DNA of 64,000 bases from Fredinandcohnia aciditolerans (GCA_003640645.1 QGHH01000007.1:106861-170860); one strand, 5' to 3'. Positions 7,809 to 17,665 are shown, numbered from the stretch's first letter. The notes: generated by a model from the letters alone, not told the origin. Made by a program: numbers and translations.

Positions 7809-9929
7809 TTACTGTCTATTATGCGATGCTTGCTTGTCTTTTTCAAATAACAATACCAAAGCTGGTAAAAGCATTCCACGAACTAGGAAAGTATCAATCA
7901 AGATTCCAATCGAAACGATGAATCCAAATACGAATAGATCGGCAATTGGCATCGTTGTTAACGCTGCAAATGTTGCAGCTAGAATGATACCAGCAGATGA
8001 GATTACTCCACCCGTATTACGAATCGCAACTTCAAGAGCATCTTTAACGCGATGAGTCTTCCTTTCCTCTATAAAACGTGAGGCAAGGATAATGTTATAA
8101 TCAATACCTAATGCCACAAGGAAGATAAAAGCATATACCGGAACCCGAGTGCTTAATGCATCATATCCAAACAAGAGATCGACAAGGAATATACCAAGCC
8201 CCAAAGCAGATACATAGGAAAGTAAAATGGTTGCCATCATATATATTGGCATTTTCATTGAGCGAGTTAGGGCAAATAAGAGTATCAGTATGAGTAATGT
8301 TTCAAGTATCACAATAGTAAAGATATCTCTCGTATTCACATCCTGTTCATCTACTAGCTTTGCAGTCACTCCGCTATAGTATGCTTCTCCTGGTATGGAA
8401 AGGTCCTTCAATAGATTTGGTGTATCTTCACGTAAATCTTTAATGATTGTCATAGATTCTGTAGAATATGGATTCGTTGCTAACACAACACTTAATTTTA
8501 CTGACTTAGAGTCCTCAGATTGTGCAGTCATTCGAACAGTTGCAATTTCATCATACTCTTGTAGTTTTTCTGTAAAAGTAGTCACTTTTTCTGAGGCTAT
8601 TGCTTCATCACTTTCAATGAGCAATGTTGTAGGTGCTAGCTCTCCTTTATCATATCTTGTCTCTACAACTTCATAACCTACTCGAGAAGGTAAATCTTCC
8701 GGGAACTTTTTGACAGTATCAAATTCAAAATCAAGATTAAATATATTTAGTGCCGTAATAAGAAGGAAAACACCAACAATGCCTCCAGATAAGCCTGGTT
8801 TATTCACCACAAACTTAGCAATTGGTCCCCAAATTCCATGTTTTATTTCTTTTTCTTGGCCATACTTTGGAACTTTTGGCCAAAACGCTTTACGACCGAA
8901 AAGTGTAAATAATGCTGGTACCAATGTAATTGACGCTAACATAATAAAAAACATTGCAAGTCCAAAAATAGGAGCAAAGTTCTGATAGTCACGGAAATTG
9001 GCAAAGAATAAGATGAGCATAGCTGCTAATACTGTTCCTCCAGCAAAAAATACCGGTTCCCCAGTTGCACGCATTGCAAGTTTCATAGCTTCATATTTAC
9101 TTTCTACTTTGTTTAGCTCCTCGCGGTAACGAGAGAATACAAATAGTGAATAGTCAATCACTGCAGCAAAAAGTAAAATACTCATAATTGAAGTTGTGGA
9201 GTTATTAATTTCTAACCCACCCGCTCCTAGTAATGCAACACTTTGATTCACGACCTGATAAACAATTGCTGTTGCTAAAAGAGGAATGAATGCAAGTAAT
9301 GGCGAACGGTAAATGGCAATAAGTAATATTAAAATAATACCTATCGTTGCTAGTAATAACACCACATCCGCTTGCTCAAATAACTTAAGTGTGTCCCCAG
9401 CTATCCCAGCTGGACCGGTGATATAAAAGGACATATTATCAAACTGCTCTGCCAGCTTATTGCCTATCTCAGAAGCCTTGTCATTTATTTCGGCAAATTC
9501 ACTATTCCCAAGGCCCTGTTCTAATTCCATCGGCACAATCATAGTGGTACCATCTTCAGAGATAAAGCCCGATAATGCTTGAGGTGGAAGTGCGCTTATA
9601 TCAAGGATTGTCTCAATTCCTTTAATATCTTCTGCTTCGATTCCGTTTAGTATTTGTGTGACCTCATCGGTACGAATGTCCCCTTTTTCATTATGGAATA
9701 CAAGGATTCCTGGTGTCCCTTGCTCATTTGGAAATAGCTCTTCTGTCTTTTTCTCAGCTATGATCGATTGTGCTTCATCAGGAAGCGATTGAAAATTACT
9801 TACTTTATAATCACCAAGCCTTGGTCCCGCACTTAATCCGACCATTAAGACGAGCCAAGCAATAATCGTAATCCACATCCCACGTTTACTTGAAACCCAA
9901 TCTGTAATTGGATATAACAGTTTCCTCAA
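7809..9929 (-). CDS. MMPL-family RND transporter
   Basis: This 706-residue protein has the duplicated RND/MMPL plan: a membrane segment near residue 20, a long extracellular domain, a block of five or six membrane segments, then the same again. The family motif pair is present as FAAVIDYSLFVFSRYREE in the first half and VALGIDYNIILASRFIEER in the second. Such proteins export lipids, siderophores or toxic hydrophobic compounds using the proton gradient. The start is TTG with GGAGG nine bases upstream. It is the first gene of an operon with a two-component system. The 52-bp repeat array begins just upstream. Confidence 0.93.
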   Translation of the reverse strand: MRKLLYPITDWVSSKRGMWITIIAWLVLMVGLSAGPRLGDYKVSNFQSLPDEAQSIIAEKKTEELFPNEQGTPGILVFHNEKGDIRTDEVTQILNGIEAEDIKGIETILDISALPPQALSGFISEDGTTMIVPMELEQGLGNSEFAEINDKASEIGNKLAEQFDNMSFYITGPAGIAGDTLKLFEQADVVLLLATIGIILILLIAIYRSPLLAFIPLLATAIVYQVVNQSVALLGAGGLEINNSTTSIMSILLFAAVIDYSLFVFSRYREELNKVESKYEAMKLAMRATGEPVFFAGGTVLAAMLILFFANFRDYQNFAPIFGLAMFFIMLASITLVPALFTLFGRKAFWPKVPKYGQEKEIKHGIWGPIAKFVVNKPGLSGGIVGVFLLITALNIFNLDFEFDTVKKFPEDLPSRVGYEVVETRYDKGELAPTTLLIESDEAIASEKVTTFTEKLQEYDEIATVRMTAQSEDSKSVKLSVVLATNPYSTESMTIIKDLREDTPNLLKDLSIPGEAYYSGVTAKLVDEQDVNTRDIFTIVILETLLILILLFALTRSMKMPIYMMATILLSYVSALGLGIFLVDLLFGYDALSTRVPVYAFIFLVALGIDYNIILASRFIEERKTHRVKDALEVAIRNTGGVISSAGIILAATFAALTTMPIADLFVFGFIVSIGILIDTFLVRGMLLPALVLLFEKDKQASHNRQ

Positions 9930-10029
9930 AATGTAAAACCTCCTTTAATACCTTTCGAATATGATCTTACTAATCGAACATAAATTTAATATCAACTTTT
10001 GTTTACATTTGTCGAGAAACTGGGTGGTG

Positions 10030-10570
10030 CCGGCGAGGGGGAGTGTGTATCTTTGGACAAGATGATGGCAAATCTGGGCATGGGTGTCTGGAGGTTGGTG
10101 ATCTTCGGACTCGGGGTGGCACTTTCGGTGCGGGCGTGTCTGAAGTTTAACTGTCTTCGGACAAGCAAAGGTAAAATCAATGCAGCGGTGTCCGAAGTTT
10201 AACTATCTTCGGACAAGCGAAGGCTCTATCTGCGCTTTGGTGTCTGAAGTTTACCCATCTTCGGACTCGGGGTGGCACTTTCCGCGCGGGCGTGTCCGAA
10301 GTTTACCTGTCTTCGGACAAGCGAAGGCAATATCTGCGCTTTGGTGTCTGAAGTTCAACTATCTTCGGACTCGGGGTGGCACTTTCCGTGCGGGCGTGTC
10401 TGAAGTTTACCCATCTTCGGACTCAGGGAGGCTCTATCAGTGCGGGCGTGTCCGAAGTTTACCCATCTTCGGACTCGGGGTGGCACTTTCCGCGCGGGCG
10501 TGTCCGAAGTTTACCTATCTTCGGACTCGGGGTGGCACTTTCCGCGCGGACGTGTCTGAGGTTGAAGTAA
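10030..10570. repeat. 52-bp tandem repeat array, family 1 (GC-rich hairpin units)
   Basis: About ten units at an exact 52-bp period: the CTTCGG-type core recurs at 10051 (degenerate), 10103, 10155, 10207, 10259, 10311, 10363, 10415, 10467 and 10519. Each unit holds a hairpin with arms GTCCGAAG (or GTCTGAAG) and CTTCGGAC around a nine-base loop. The spacer occurs in two versions, one GC-rich (GGGGTGGCACTTTCCGCGCG) and one with AAGCGAAGG and CTGCGCTTTGG. A typical unit is about 62 percent GC, far above the surroundings. Open frames read through it but have no ribosome-binding site and look accidental. Confidence 0.9.
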
Positions 10571-12150
10571 CTTCATACGCTCGATGAAGGGGATTCAGCT
10601 ACTTTTCTTCGGCTCTTTTCCCCTTTATATTCTCGATGAAGGGGATTCAGCTACTTTTCTTCGGCTCTTTTCCTCTTCATACGCTAAATGAAGGGGATTC
10701 AGCAACTCTTCTTCGGCTCTTTTCCTCTTCATATGCTCGATGAAGAGGATTCAGCAACTTTTCTTCGGCTCTTTTCCCCTTCATACGCTCGATGAAGGGG
10801 ATTCTGCAACTTTTCTTCGGCTCTTTTCCTCTTCATACGCTCGATGAAGAGGATTCAGCAACTTTTCTTCGGCTCTTTTCCTCTTCATACGCTCGATGAA
10901 GAGGATTCAGAAACATTTCTTCGGCTCTTTTCCTCTTCATACGCTCGATGAAGAGGATTCAGAAACATTTCTTCGGCTCTTTTCCTCTTCATACGCTCGA
11001 TGAAGAGGATTCAGCAACTTTTCTTCGGCTCTTTTCCTCTTCATACGCTCGATGAAGAGGATTCAGAAACATTTCTTCGGCTCTTTTCCTCTTCATACGC
11101 TCGATGAAGAGGATTCAGAAACATTTCTTCGGCTCTTTTCCTCTTCATACGCTCGATGAAGAGGATTCAGCAACTTTTCTTCGGCTCTTTTCCTCTTCAT
11201 ACGCTCGATGAAGAGGATTCAGAAACATTTCTTCGGCTCTTTTCCTCTTCATACGCTCGATGAAGAGGATTCAGAAACATTTCTTCGGCTCTTTTCCTCT
11301 TCATACGCTCGATGAAGAGGATTCAGAAACATTTCTTCGGCTCTTTTCCTCTTCATACGCTCGATGAAGAGGATTCAGAAACATTTCTTCGGCTCTTTTC
11401 CTCTTCATACGCTCGATGAAGAGGATTCAGAAACATTTCTTCGGCTCTTTTCCTCTTCATACGCTCGATGAAGAGGATTCAGAAACATTTCTTCGGCTCT
11501 TTTCCTCTTCATACGCTCGATGAAGAGGATTCAGCAACTTTTCTTCGGCTCTTTTCCTCTTCATACGCTCGATGAAGAGGATTCAGAAACATTTCTTCGG
11601 CTCTTTTCCTCTTCATACGCTCGATGAAGAGGATTCAGAAACATTTCTTCGGCTCTTTTCCTCTTCATACGCTCGATGAAGAGGATTCAGAAACATTTCT
11701 TCGGCTCTTTTCCTCTTCATACGCTCGATGAAGAGGATTCAGAAACATTTCTTCGGCTCTTTTCCTCTTCATACGCTCGATGAAGAGGATTCAGAAACAT
11801 TTCTTCGGCTCTTTTCCTCTTCATACGCTCGATGAAGAGGATTCAGCAACTTTTCTTCGGCTCTTTTCCTCTTCATACGCTCGATGAAGAGGATTCAGAA
11901 ACATTTCTTCGGCTCTTTTCCTCTTCATACGCTCGATGAAGAGGATTCAGAAACATTTCTTCGGCTCTTTTCCTCTTCATACGCTCGATGAAGAGGATTC
12001 AGCAACTTTTCTTCGGCTCTTTTCCTCTTCATACGCTCGATGAAGGGGATTCTGCAACTCTCCATTGCTCTTTTCCCTTCATACGCTCAATGAAGAGGAT
12101 TCAGCAACGTTTCTTCGGCTCTTTTTCCTCTTCATACGCTCGATGAAGCG
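10571..12150. repeat. 52-bp tandem repeat array, family 2 (about 31 hairpin units)
   Basis: About 31 units at a 52-bp period follow family 1 without a gap. The core hairpin has arms CCTCTTCAT and ATGAAGAGG with a seven-base loop (ACGCTCG), then a spacer with TTCTTCGGCTCTTTT. Two spacer versions alternate, CAGCAACTTTTC and CAGAAACATTTC. The first units and the last few are the most diverged, and the central units are nearly identical. Stem changes are compensated (CCCC with GGGG in some units, CCTC with GAGG in others). No coding potential with a plausible start was seen. Confidence 0.95.
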
Positions 12151-12231
12151 AGGGCACAAGCAGCACGGGGTTGTCTATTGCATTTTCGATATATCCCCTT
12201 CTTTTTGTATCATCAAAATCTTTCAAAATAG

Positions 12232-12263
12232 TGAAAAAAGAGCGAACCTTAAGGGTCCACTCC
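12232..12263 (-). terminator. Terminator after aspartate dehydrogenase gene
   Basis: On the minus strand, arms GAGTGGACC and GGTTCGCTC (two G-U pairs) around CTTAA are followed by TTTTTT. It lies about 30 bases past the stop codon and separates the gene from the repeat array. Confidence 0.7.
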
Positions 12264-12293
12264 ATCAAGTACAGGATATTTTCAAACTTTAAC

Positions 12294-13073
12294 TTATCCA
12301 CCAATTCTTAGTTTCCCGTTCATTCTTTTTAATGTGCCCAGAATACTCATTGCCGCTAAATAGCTCGTCTTTGGATTTTCTGGGAGTGGATGATTTGTGA
12401 TAGAGAATGTTGCTTCGCCAAACTCGCCTGTTATGTCCACTTGATGTATGTTTTTTTCAATATGCGGATCAGCCACAAGGCACACTCTTGTTTTTTCTAT
12501 CCCTACCCCAGCTAGTGACAGTAAAATAGAGATATTCATGTTTTTTGGAAATTGCTTAATTGCATCAATTGCTTTTCCTTCAAAAACAACCTTCGCCTCT
12601 TGGATGTCCTCATCGATGAGCGAGTTGGCAGGTTTTCGAGTTGTCAACGAAACCCGGTTCACTTTACCTAGTGCGTGTGCATTTTGCAATAAGTCCAAAC
12701 CGCCAATTGCACCAGACGGCAGATGAACGGTATACTTATGCTTTTTTACAGGATTACTAATTTCATTCAGCAGTGTTTCATCTGCAAGTGCACCAACACT
12801 GATTACAACTACATCCTTTTTCTTGATAACTAGCGGTAACAAGGACTTTACTGCCTGTATATTCGCTGCCTCCACAACAATATCGATTTCTGAATCAAGA
12901 AATAAGTTGAGATCAGTAAACAATTTCACACCAAATTTTGACTCCAACAACCGATATTTTTCTGTATCCCGTACCAAAACGCTTTTTATACGCAGATCAT
13001 CAAGTTGAGTTTGATTGATTTCTTTCAATAAAAAAGTAGCAACTGCCCCCGCCCCAATTACACCGATATTCAT
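12294..13073 (-). CDS. nadX: Aspartate dehydrogenase (NadX-like)
   Basis: This 259-residue protein has an N-terminal Rossmann motif (GVIGAGAVATFLL, residues 4-16). Its C-terminal aspartate dehydrogenase domain shows the conserved PSGAIGGLD near 119 and NPKTSYLAAMSILGTL near 233. The family oxidises L-aspartate with NAD(P) to iminoaspartate, which can feed NAD synthesis, or acts in reverse. The length fits (about 260). It stands alone between a terminator and the Dus terminator, with no NAD-synthesis genes beside it, so the exact in vivo role is uncertain. Confidence 0.85.
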   Translation of the reverse strand: MNIGVIGAGAVATFLLKEINQTQLDDLRIKSVLVRDTEKYRLLESKFGVKLFTDLNLFLDSEIDIVVEAANIQAVKSLLPLVIKKKDVVVISVGALADETLLNEISNPVKKHKYTVHLPSGAIGGLDLLQNAHALGKVNRVSLTTRKPANSLIDEDIQEAKVVFEGKAIDAIKQFPKNMNISILLSLAGVGIEKTRVCLVADPHIEKNIHQVDITGEFGEATFSITNHPLPENPKTSYLAAMSILGTLKRMNGKLRIGG

Positions 13074-13240
13074 AGTTGGCCTCCTTTCGTAAGTAATAGT
13101 TACCAGGAAAGACTATTAACCTCTTACTCTATCATAGGCAATAAATGGTGCATTTTCCACGATAATGCTTTTCTATTGTTTTCCTTCAGAAAGCAATTCT
13201 TTGTTTTACAAAAGATAAGCTGCTGAGCTTCCTTTAACAA

Positions 13241-13283
13241 AAATAAAGCTTGTAAAGATTCAATGTCTTTACAAGCTTTTTTG
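13241..13283 (-). terminator. Strong terminator after dus gene
   Basis: A near-perfect 14-bp stem (13245-13258 with 13266-13279, AAGCTTGTAAAGA arm) with a seven-base loop is flanked by T-rich sequence. It lies just past the dus stop and ends transcription before nadX. Confidence 0.85.
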
Positions 13284-13289
13284 ATTACA

Positions 13290-14270
13290 TTATATATCAT
13301 TCTCTAACACAAAGTTATCAAGCAGCGCACGTACTTCATCTGTTGACTTTGTACTCATCAATTGATTTCTTAACTCACTCGCCCCACGAAATCCCTTGAC
13401 ATAAATCTTAAAAAAGCGACGTAGTTGTCCCAAAGAACGTGATTGTAAATGTGAATACTTGTCAAAAAGATCGAGATGCAATCTTAAAAGATCAAGCAAT
13501 TCCTTACTGCTATGTTCTTTTGGCTCTTTTTCAAAGGCAAATGGGTTTGTAAAAATCCCGCGCCCAATCATAATCCCATCTACACCATATTGATTAGCAA
13601 GTTTCATGCCCGTCTGACGGTCAGGAATATCCCCATTAATCGTTAAAAGAGTGTCTGGTGCCACCTCGTCACGAAGTTTCTTGATTTCCGGAATCAACTC
13701 CCAATGCGCATCAACTTTGCTCATTTCCTCTCTTGTACGCAAATGAATGGATAAATTAACAATATCTTGTTTCAAGATGTGTGTTAGCCAGTCGCGCCAT
13801 TCATCAACTTCCGCGTAACCAAGCCTTGTCTTCACGCTAACAGGCAGTCCTCCCGCTTTTGCCGCTTGGATGATTTCAGCTGCAACTTCCGGACGGCGGA
13901 TGAGACCGCATCCCTTTCCATTATCTACGACATTATCAACTGGACAACCCATATTGATATCGATCCCCCGAAATCCTTCTTCAGCCATACCAATACTCAT
14001 TTTTCGAAAATGGTCGGGCGTGTCTCCCCAAATGTGAGCCACAATTGGTTGTTCATCTTCAGTAAACGTCAAACGCCCGCGTACACTTTGCTGCCCCTCT
14101 GGATGACAATAACTATCCGTGTTCGTAAACTCTGTAAAAAACACATCAGGTCTGCCAGCTTTACTTACTACATGTCGGAAAACAACATCCGTCACATCTT
14201 CCATTGGTGCAAGTATAAAAAACGGCCTTGGTAGATCACGCCAAAAATTATCTTTCATAGTAAAACTCAA
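13290..14270 (-). CDS. tRNA-dihydrouridine synthase (Dus family)
   Basis: This 326-residue FMN TIM-barrel enzyme reduces uridines in tRNA to dihydrouridine. Visible family motifs are [13 protein letters not shown] at about 22-34, INMGCPVDN near 105 with the catalytic Cys, SVKTRLGY near 148, and INGDIP...[10 protein letters not shown] for FMN phosphate binding. The C-terminal helical domain is present. The listed start is a TTG very close to AGAGGA; an ATG at 14258, four codons later, is equally plausible. It appears to be a single-gene transcript. Confidence 0.92.
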   Translation of the reverse strand: MSFTMKDNFWRDLPRPFFILAPMEDVTDVVFRHVVSKAGRPDVFFTEFTNTDSYCHPEGQQSVRGRLTFTEDEQPIVAHIWGDTPDHFRKMSIGMAEEGFRGIDINMGCPVDNVVDNGKGCGLIRRPEVAAEIIQAAKAGGLPVSVKTRLGYAEVDEWRDWLTHILKQDIVNLSIHLRTREEMSKVDAHWELIPEIKKLRDEVAPDTLLTINGDIPDRQTGMKLANQYGVDGIMIGRGIFTNPFAFEKEPKEHSSKELLDLLRLHLDLFDKYSHLQSRSLGQLRRFFKIYVKGFRGASELRNQLMSTKSTDEVRALLDNFVLENDI

Positions 14271-14613
14271 ATCCTCTCTATATCAACACGATGTCAAACT
14301 TTCATCCGAAAGTTACGCTCAGAAATGTTCATGCTTCATTTATAGCTATAGCATTCATAAATCCTTTTTATCAAACTATAATAACTTTAAAAATTATAAA
14401 CTTTACTATATCAAATTTAAAGCGTAAAGAAAATCGGGTAAAAAAAGGTAGGTTTGGGAGGGGGTGTTTGAAGATACTGATAGGTTATTTACATCAATAA
14501 ACTGGGAATATAAATGCATAGATTGCCTAGGTAATAGACAACATTAAATATGCATTCATATCCTCCGATCTTTCAAATACCAACGAGAAATTCGGTAGCT
14601 CCTCTAGTGGTTC
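14271..14613. other. Intergenic stretch without recognised feature
   Basis: AT-rich sequence between the dus start and the arsC stop. No open frame with a convincing ribosome-binding site and no clear terminator or riboswitch was seen. Confidence 0.5.
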
Positions 14614-15033
14614 TTATTCACCTGTTTCAGCAAATCGTTGAATTCTTTCACCAATTTGTTCACGCACTCGTTGGAACACTGCCCATTTCTCCTCTTCCGT
14701 ACCTTGAGCTTTCGCAGGATCATCGAATCCCCAATGATCACGTTTAACATGTGGTGGTGTCGTTGGACACTTATCAGCAGCATCTCCACATAAAGTTACG
14801 ACAAAATCAGCATGGTTTAGGATTTCAGGGTCAATTATATCTGAAGTTTGATTGGATATATCAATACCAATTTCGTTCATCGCTTTTACTGCATTAGGAT
14901 TCAAACCATGCGCTTCAATTCCTGCACTTAATACGTTCCACTCTTCTCCTAGATACTTTTTCCCCCACCCTTCAGCCATTTGGCTTCTGCATGAGTTACC
15001 AGTACATAAAAAGTAAATTGTTTTTTTAGACAT
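14614..15033 (-). CDS. arsC: Arsenate reductase, thioredoxin-coupled (ArsC)
   Basis: This 139-residue enzyme is of the low-molecular-weight phosphatase type found in Gram-positive bacteria. It has the P-loop CTGNSCRS (nucleophile Cys10), and Cys82 and Cys89 in [15 protein letters not shown], which form the relay disulfide resolved by thioredoxin. It reduces arsenate to arsenite, which ArsB then exports. It is the last gene of arsR-arsB-arsC, 21 bases after arsB, with AAGGAG ahead of the ATG. Confidence 0.97.
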   Translation of the reverse strand: MSKKTIYFLCTGNSCRSQMAEGWGKKYLGEEWNVLSAGIEAHGLNPNAVKAMNEIGIDISNQTSDIIDPEILNHADFVVTLCGDAADKCPTTPPHVKRDHWGFDDPAKAQGTEEEKWAVFQRVREQIGERIQRFAETGE

Positions 15034-15054
15034 AAACGAAGTCTCCTTTGTTGT

Positions 15055-16353
15055 TTAATGAATAATAAGTAACCAGATATATAATCCAACTAGAGTAATG
15101 AACAAAGTCGGAATGGTTAAAATAATACCAGTCTTAAAGTATGTTCCCCACGAAATCTTAACACCCTTTTGGGCAAGTACATGTAGCCATAATAGCGTTG
15201 CAAGAGAACCAATTGGTGTAATTTTTGGACCTAAATCTGAACCAATAACATTCGCATAGATAAGAGCTTCTCTTATTACACCGCTTGTATTTGTATCTGC
15301 AATTGCTAGAGCATCTATCATGACAGTCGGCATGTTATTCATAACTGAGGACAGAATCGCTGCAATGAATCCCATTCCGATTGTTGCCGCAAATAATCCA
15401 TGATCAGCAGTAAACTGAATTAGGTTTGCTAGGATATCTGTAAGCCCAACATTTCTTAACCCATATACAACTACATACATTCCTATTGAAAAAAAGACGA
15501 TAGCCCACGGAGCACCTTTTACTACTGTACGTGTATTCACGGCTGAACTTCTCCTAGCCATGAAGAGGAAGAAGATTGCCACAATACTTGCGATAATTGA
15601 TACAGGAATTCCTGTAAATTCACTTGCAAAGTATCCAATAAGTAGTATCCCTAACACAATCCAAGATAATCTGAACATCTTCAGGTCACGAATCGCTTCT
15701 ACTGGCTTTTTCAATTGAGTCATATCATAATTCTTTGGAATGCTCTTACGGAAAAATAAATATAAGACCAAAATACTTGCTGCTAACGAAAAGAGATTGG
15801 GAACAATCATTCTTGATGCAAACTCTGCAAAACCAATTCCAAAAAAGTCTGCTGAAACAATATTTACTAAGTTACTAACGACAAGTGGCAGAGATGTCGT
15901 ATCTGCAATAAATCCACTAGCTATAATAAATGGGAATACCATTTTTTCATTGAAGTTTAGATTTCGAACCATCGCTAATACGATTGGAGTTAAAATTAAT
16001 GCTGCTCCGTCGTTAGCAAAGAATGCAGCTACTAATGCACCTAAAATAGATACATACACAAACATTCGAACTCCATTTCCTTTCGCGGCTCTTGCCATGT
16101 GTAAGGCTGACCACTCAAAAAATCCGATTTCATCTAGTATTAATGAAATGATAATAATAGCAACAAACGCTAGAGTTGCGTTCCAAACAATGGATGTAAC
16201 ATCGATTACATCTTTAAAATCCACTACTCCAACGATTAGAGCTAAGACAGCTCCACCACATGCAGACCAACCAATGGATAAACCTTTAGGTTGCCATATA
16301 ACCAAGACTAGTGTAATTAAGAAAATAACTGAAGCTAAAATTACTGATATCAA
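15055..16353 (-). CDS. arsB: Arsenite efflux pump (ArsB)
   Basis: This 432-residue integral membrane protein with about 11-12 hydrophobic segments has the ArsB/NhaD ion-transporter plan, including [15 protein letters not shown] near 110 and [17 protein letters not shown] near 315. It extrudes arsenite or antimonite. The start is TTG, seven bases after AGGAGG. It lies between arsR and arsC, which confirms the assignment. Confidence 0.96.
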   Translation of the reverse strand: MISVILASVIFLITLVLVIWQPKGLSIGWSACGGAVLALIVGVVDFKDVIDVTSIVWNATLAFVAIIIISLILDEIGFFEWSALHMARAAKGNGVRMFVYVSILGALVAAFFANDGAALILTPIVLAMVRNLNFNEKMVFPFIIASGFIADTTSLPLVVSNLVNIVSADFFGIGFAEFASRMIVPNLFSLAASILVLYLFFRKSIPKNYDMTQLKKPVEAIRDLKMFRLSWIVLGILLIGYFASEFTGIPVSIIASIVAIFFLFMARRSSAVNTRTVVKGAPWAIVFFSIGMYVVVYGLRNVGLTDILANLIQFTADHGLFAATIGMGFIAAILSSVMNNMPTVMIDALAIADTNTSGVIREALIYANVIGSDLGPKITPIGSLATLLWLHVLAQKGVKISWGTYFKTGIILTIPTLFITLVGLYIWLLIIH

Positions 16354-16406
16354 TAGATAACCTCCTACTACTTACTTAGATGTATTAGAATACTCCTGTT
16401 GCATAC

Positions 16407-16703
16407 TTAACAATCGCATTTAATAATCGCGATTTCTTGCAATTGATCGATAATAGACTGAATATATGGAGGTAAATCATCATTTAATCGATAATGTTTC
16501 CAAGTACCAGAGGGTCTTTCAAGAACAATTCCAGCATCCTTCAACTTTTTCAATTGTTGACTAACCGCTGGTTGAGAAATATTTAAAACATCGACAAAAT
16601 CACAAACACATACTTCCCCTTTTTTAAGGCATGATAATAGCTTTAATCTGTTGGGGTCACTCACAGCTTTTAGCTGTTTAGCCATTAATTCAATGTTCTC
16701 CAA
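16407..16703 (-). CDS. arsR: ArsR arsenic-responsive repressor
   Basis: This 98-residue winged-helix protein has the ArsR metalloid motif CVCDF (Cys32 and Cys34) next to the DNA-reading helix (QPAVSQQLKKLKDAG). Arsenite binding to these cysteines releases the repressor. A further CDC sits at the extreme C-terminus and might add ligands. The start is TTG with GGAG nine bases upstream. It is the first gene of the ars operon. Confidence 0.95.
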   Translation of the reverse strand: MENIELMAKQLKAVSDPNRLKLLSCLKKGEVCVCDFVDVLNISQPAVSQQLKKLKDAGIVLERPSGTWKHYRLNDDLPPYIQSIIDQLQEIAIIKCDC

Positions 16704-16735
16704 ATCAGTCTTCTCCTTCCTACATAAAGATCCGC

Positions 16736-16775
16736 CTATATAACCTTTTACTTATATAATATTTTGCTTATATAA
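16736..16775 (-). promoter_or_regulatory. ars operon promoter/operator region
   Basis: CTTATATAA occurs twice (16751-16759 and 16767-16775, 16 bases apart), with a related CTATATAA at the edge. Each copy contains the palindrome TTATATAA. The block lies 35-70 bases upstream of arsR and is the likely ArsR operator overlapping the promoter. Confidence 0.5.
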
Positions 16776-16928
16776 AAATCGCAACCCTTATTTTAAATGC
16801 ATATCAATCAATTACAAAACACGTCAAATCTATCTTTCCTAATTAGTATAAATGCCTTACATTCTTTGATTCACACTTGACCAATAATTTCTCTTTGATT
16901 TTGAGTAGATGCTTGCATATTGCATGAT

Positions 16929-16967
16929 AAAAAAAATAACCAATCCATACATTTCAGACTGGTCATT
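16929..16967 (-). terminator. Terminator after acetyltransferase gene
   Basis: On the minus strand, arms AATGACCA and TGGTTATT (one G-U) are followed by a run of T residues. It ends the acetyltransferase transcript before the ars promoter. Confidence 0.75.
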
Positions 16968-16992
16968 ACACATAAATTGCTTTCTTATCCTA

Positions 16993-17490
16993 CTAAACTA
17001 ACAATTTCTCCATTGCCATAACATCAATAAATTGGTCATCAATTTTTCCCTGATTTTTAAATATGCCTACTTCTCTATATCCACTTTTTTTATAAAGTCC
17101 TTGACCAAGTTCATTAAACGGAAAAGTAAATAAGACAATTTTGTGGAATGCGTTTTCCTTAGCCAACTTCTCGATTGTGGAAAGTAATTTTCCTCCTATA
17201 CCTCTTCCACGATAATCTCTTCTAACATAGACAGATAAATCAGCAACCCCATTATAGGCAGATCGACTATTATACTGATTTAGACTTGCCCATCCAACAA
17301 TTTCTCCTTCAACCTCGGCTATTATAACCTTAAAACGTCCAGTATGTTGATGAAACCAGGCAAGCATAAAAGCCTTATCTTTTGTAGAAGTTTCCAAAGT
17401 TGCAATTCGATCCTCAATACCCTCATTATAAATTAAAAGGATATCATCAATATCGTTAGTAGAAGCGATACGGATATTGATATTTCTCAT
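16993..17490 (-). CDS. GNAT N-acetyltransferase, ArsN1-like (arsinothricin/phosphinothricin type)
   Basis: This 165-residue GNAT enzyme has the acetyl-CoA loop RRDYRGRGIGGKLL near 90-104. The stretches IYNEGIEDRIATLET, GWASLNQYNSRSAYNGVADLSVYV and FPFNELGQGLYKKSGYREVG resemble what I recall of ArsN1/phosphinothricin acetyltransferases. Those enzymes acetylate the amino group of arsinothricin or phosphinothricin and so detoxify them. Its place directly upstream of arsRBC in the same direction supports an arsenic-antibiotic role, although a terminator separates the transcripts. Substrate remains inferred. Confidence 0.75.
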   Translation of the reverse strand: MRNINIRIASTNDIDDILLIYNEGIEDRIATLETSTKDKAFMLAWFHQHTGRFKVIIAEVEGEIVGWASLNQYNSRSAYNGVADLSVYVRRDYRGRGIGGKLLSTIEKLAKENAFHKIVLFTFPFNELGQGLYKKSGYREVGIFKNQGKIDDQFIDVMAMEKLLV

Positions 17491-17665
17491 AAAAAGTTTC
17501 CTCCCCTACAGTTCCGTTTTTCATATAGACTATAACTTATATACTGGTAATTTGAAACTGTAATTTTGTACAATTCCTCACACCATTTGTTACTAAATTA
17601 GACTTTAATAACCAGTGAAATAAAACAAAAAAGCTAATGGGATATAAAATCCTCATAAATCTCCA

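Noticed and set aside
9999-10587. Open frames of 60-135 codons on both strands inside the first repeat family
   Set aside because: They arise because the 52-bp repeat lacks stops in some frames; none has a ribosome-binding site and the translation just follows the repeat.
10571-12150. CRISPR array
   Set aside because: Spacers are the same in nearly all units, there are no cas genes in the window, and the whole 52-bp unit repeats.
12065-12292. Plus-strand frame of 75 codons at the end of the array
   Set aside because: It begins inside repeat units, has no ribosome-binding site and crosses the nadX terminator.
13866-14234. Plus-strand frame of 122 codons opposite the Dus gene
   Set aside because: It is the antisense shadow of a well-conserved enzyme gene.
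15740-16360. Plus-strand frame of 206 codons opposite arsB
   Set aside because: Antisense of a membrane-protein gene; long antisense frames are common there and no ribosome-binding site is present.
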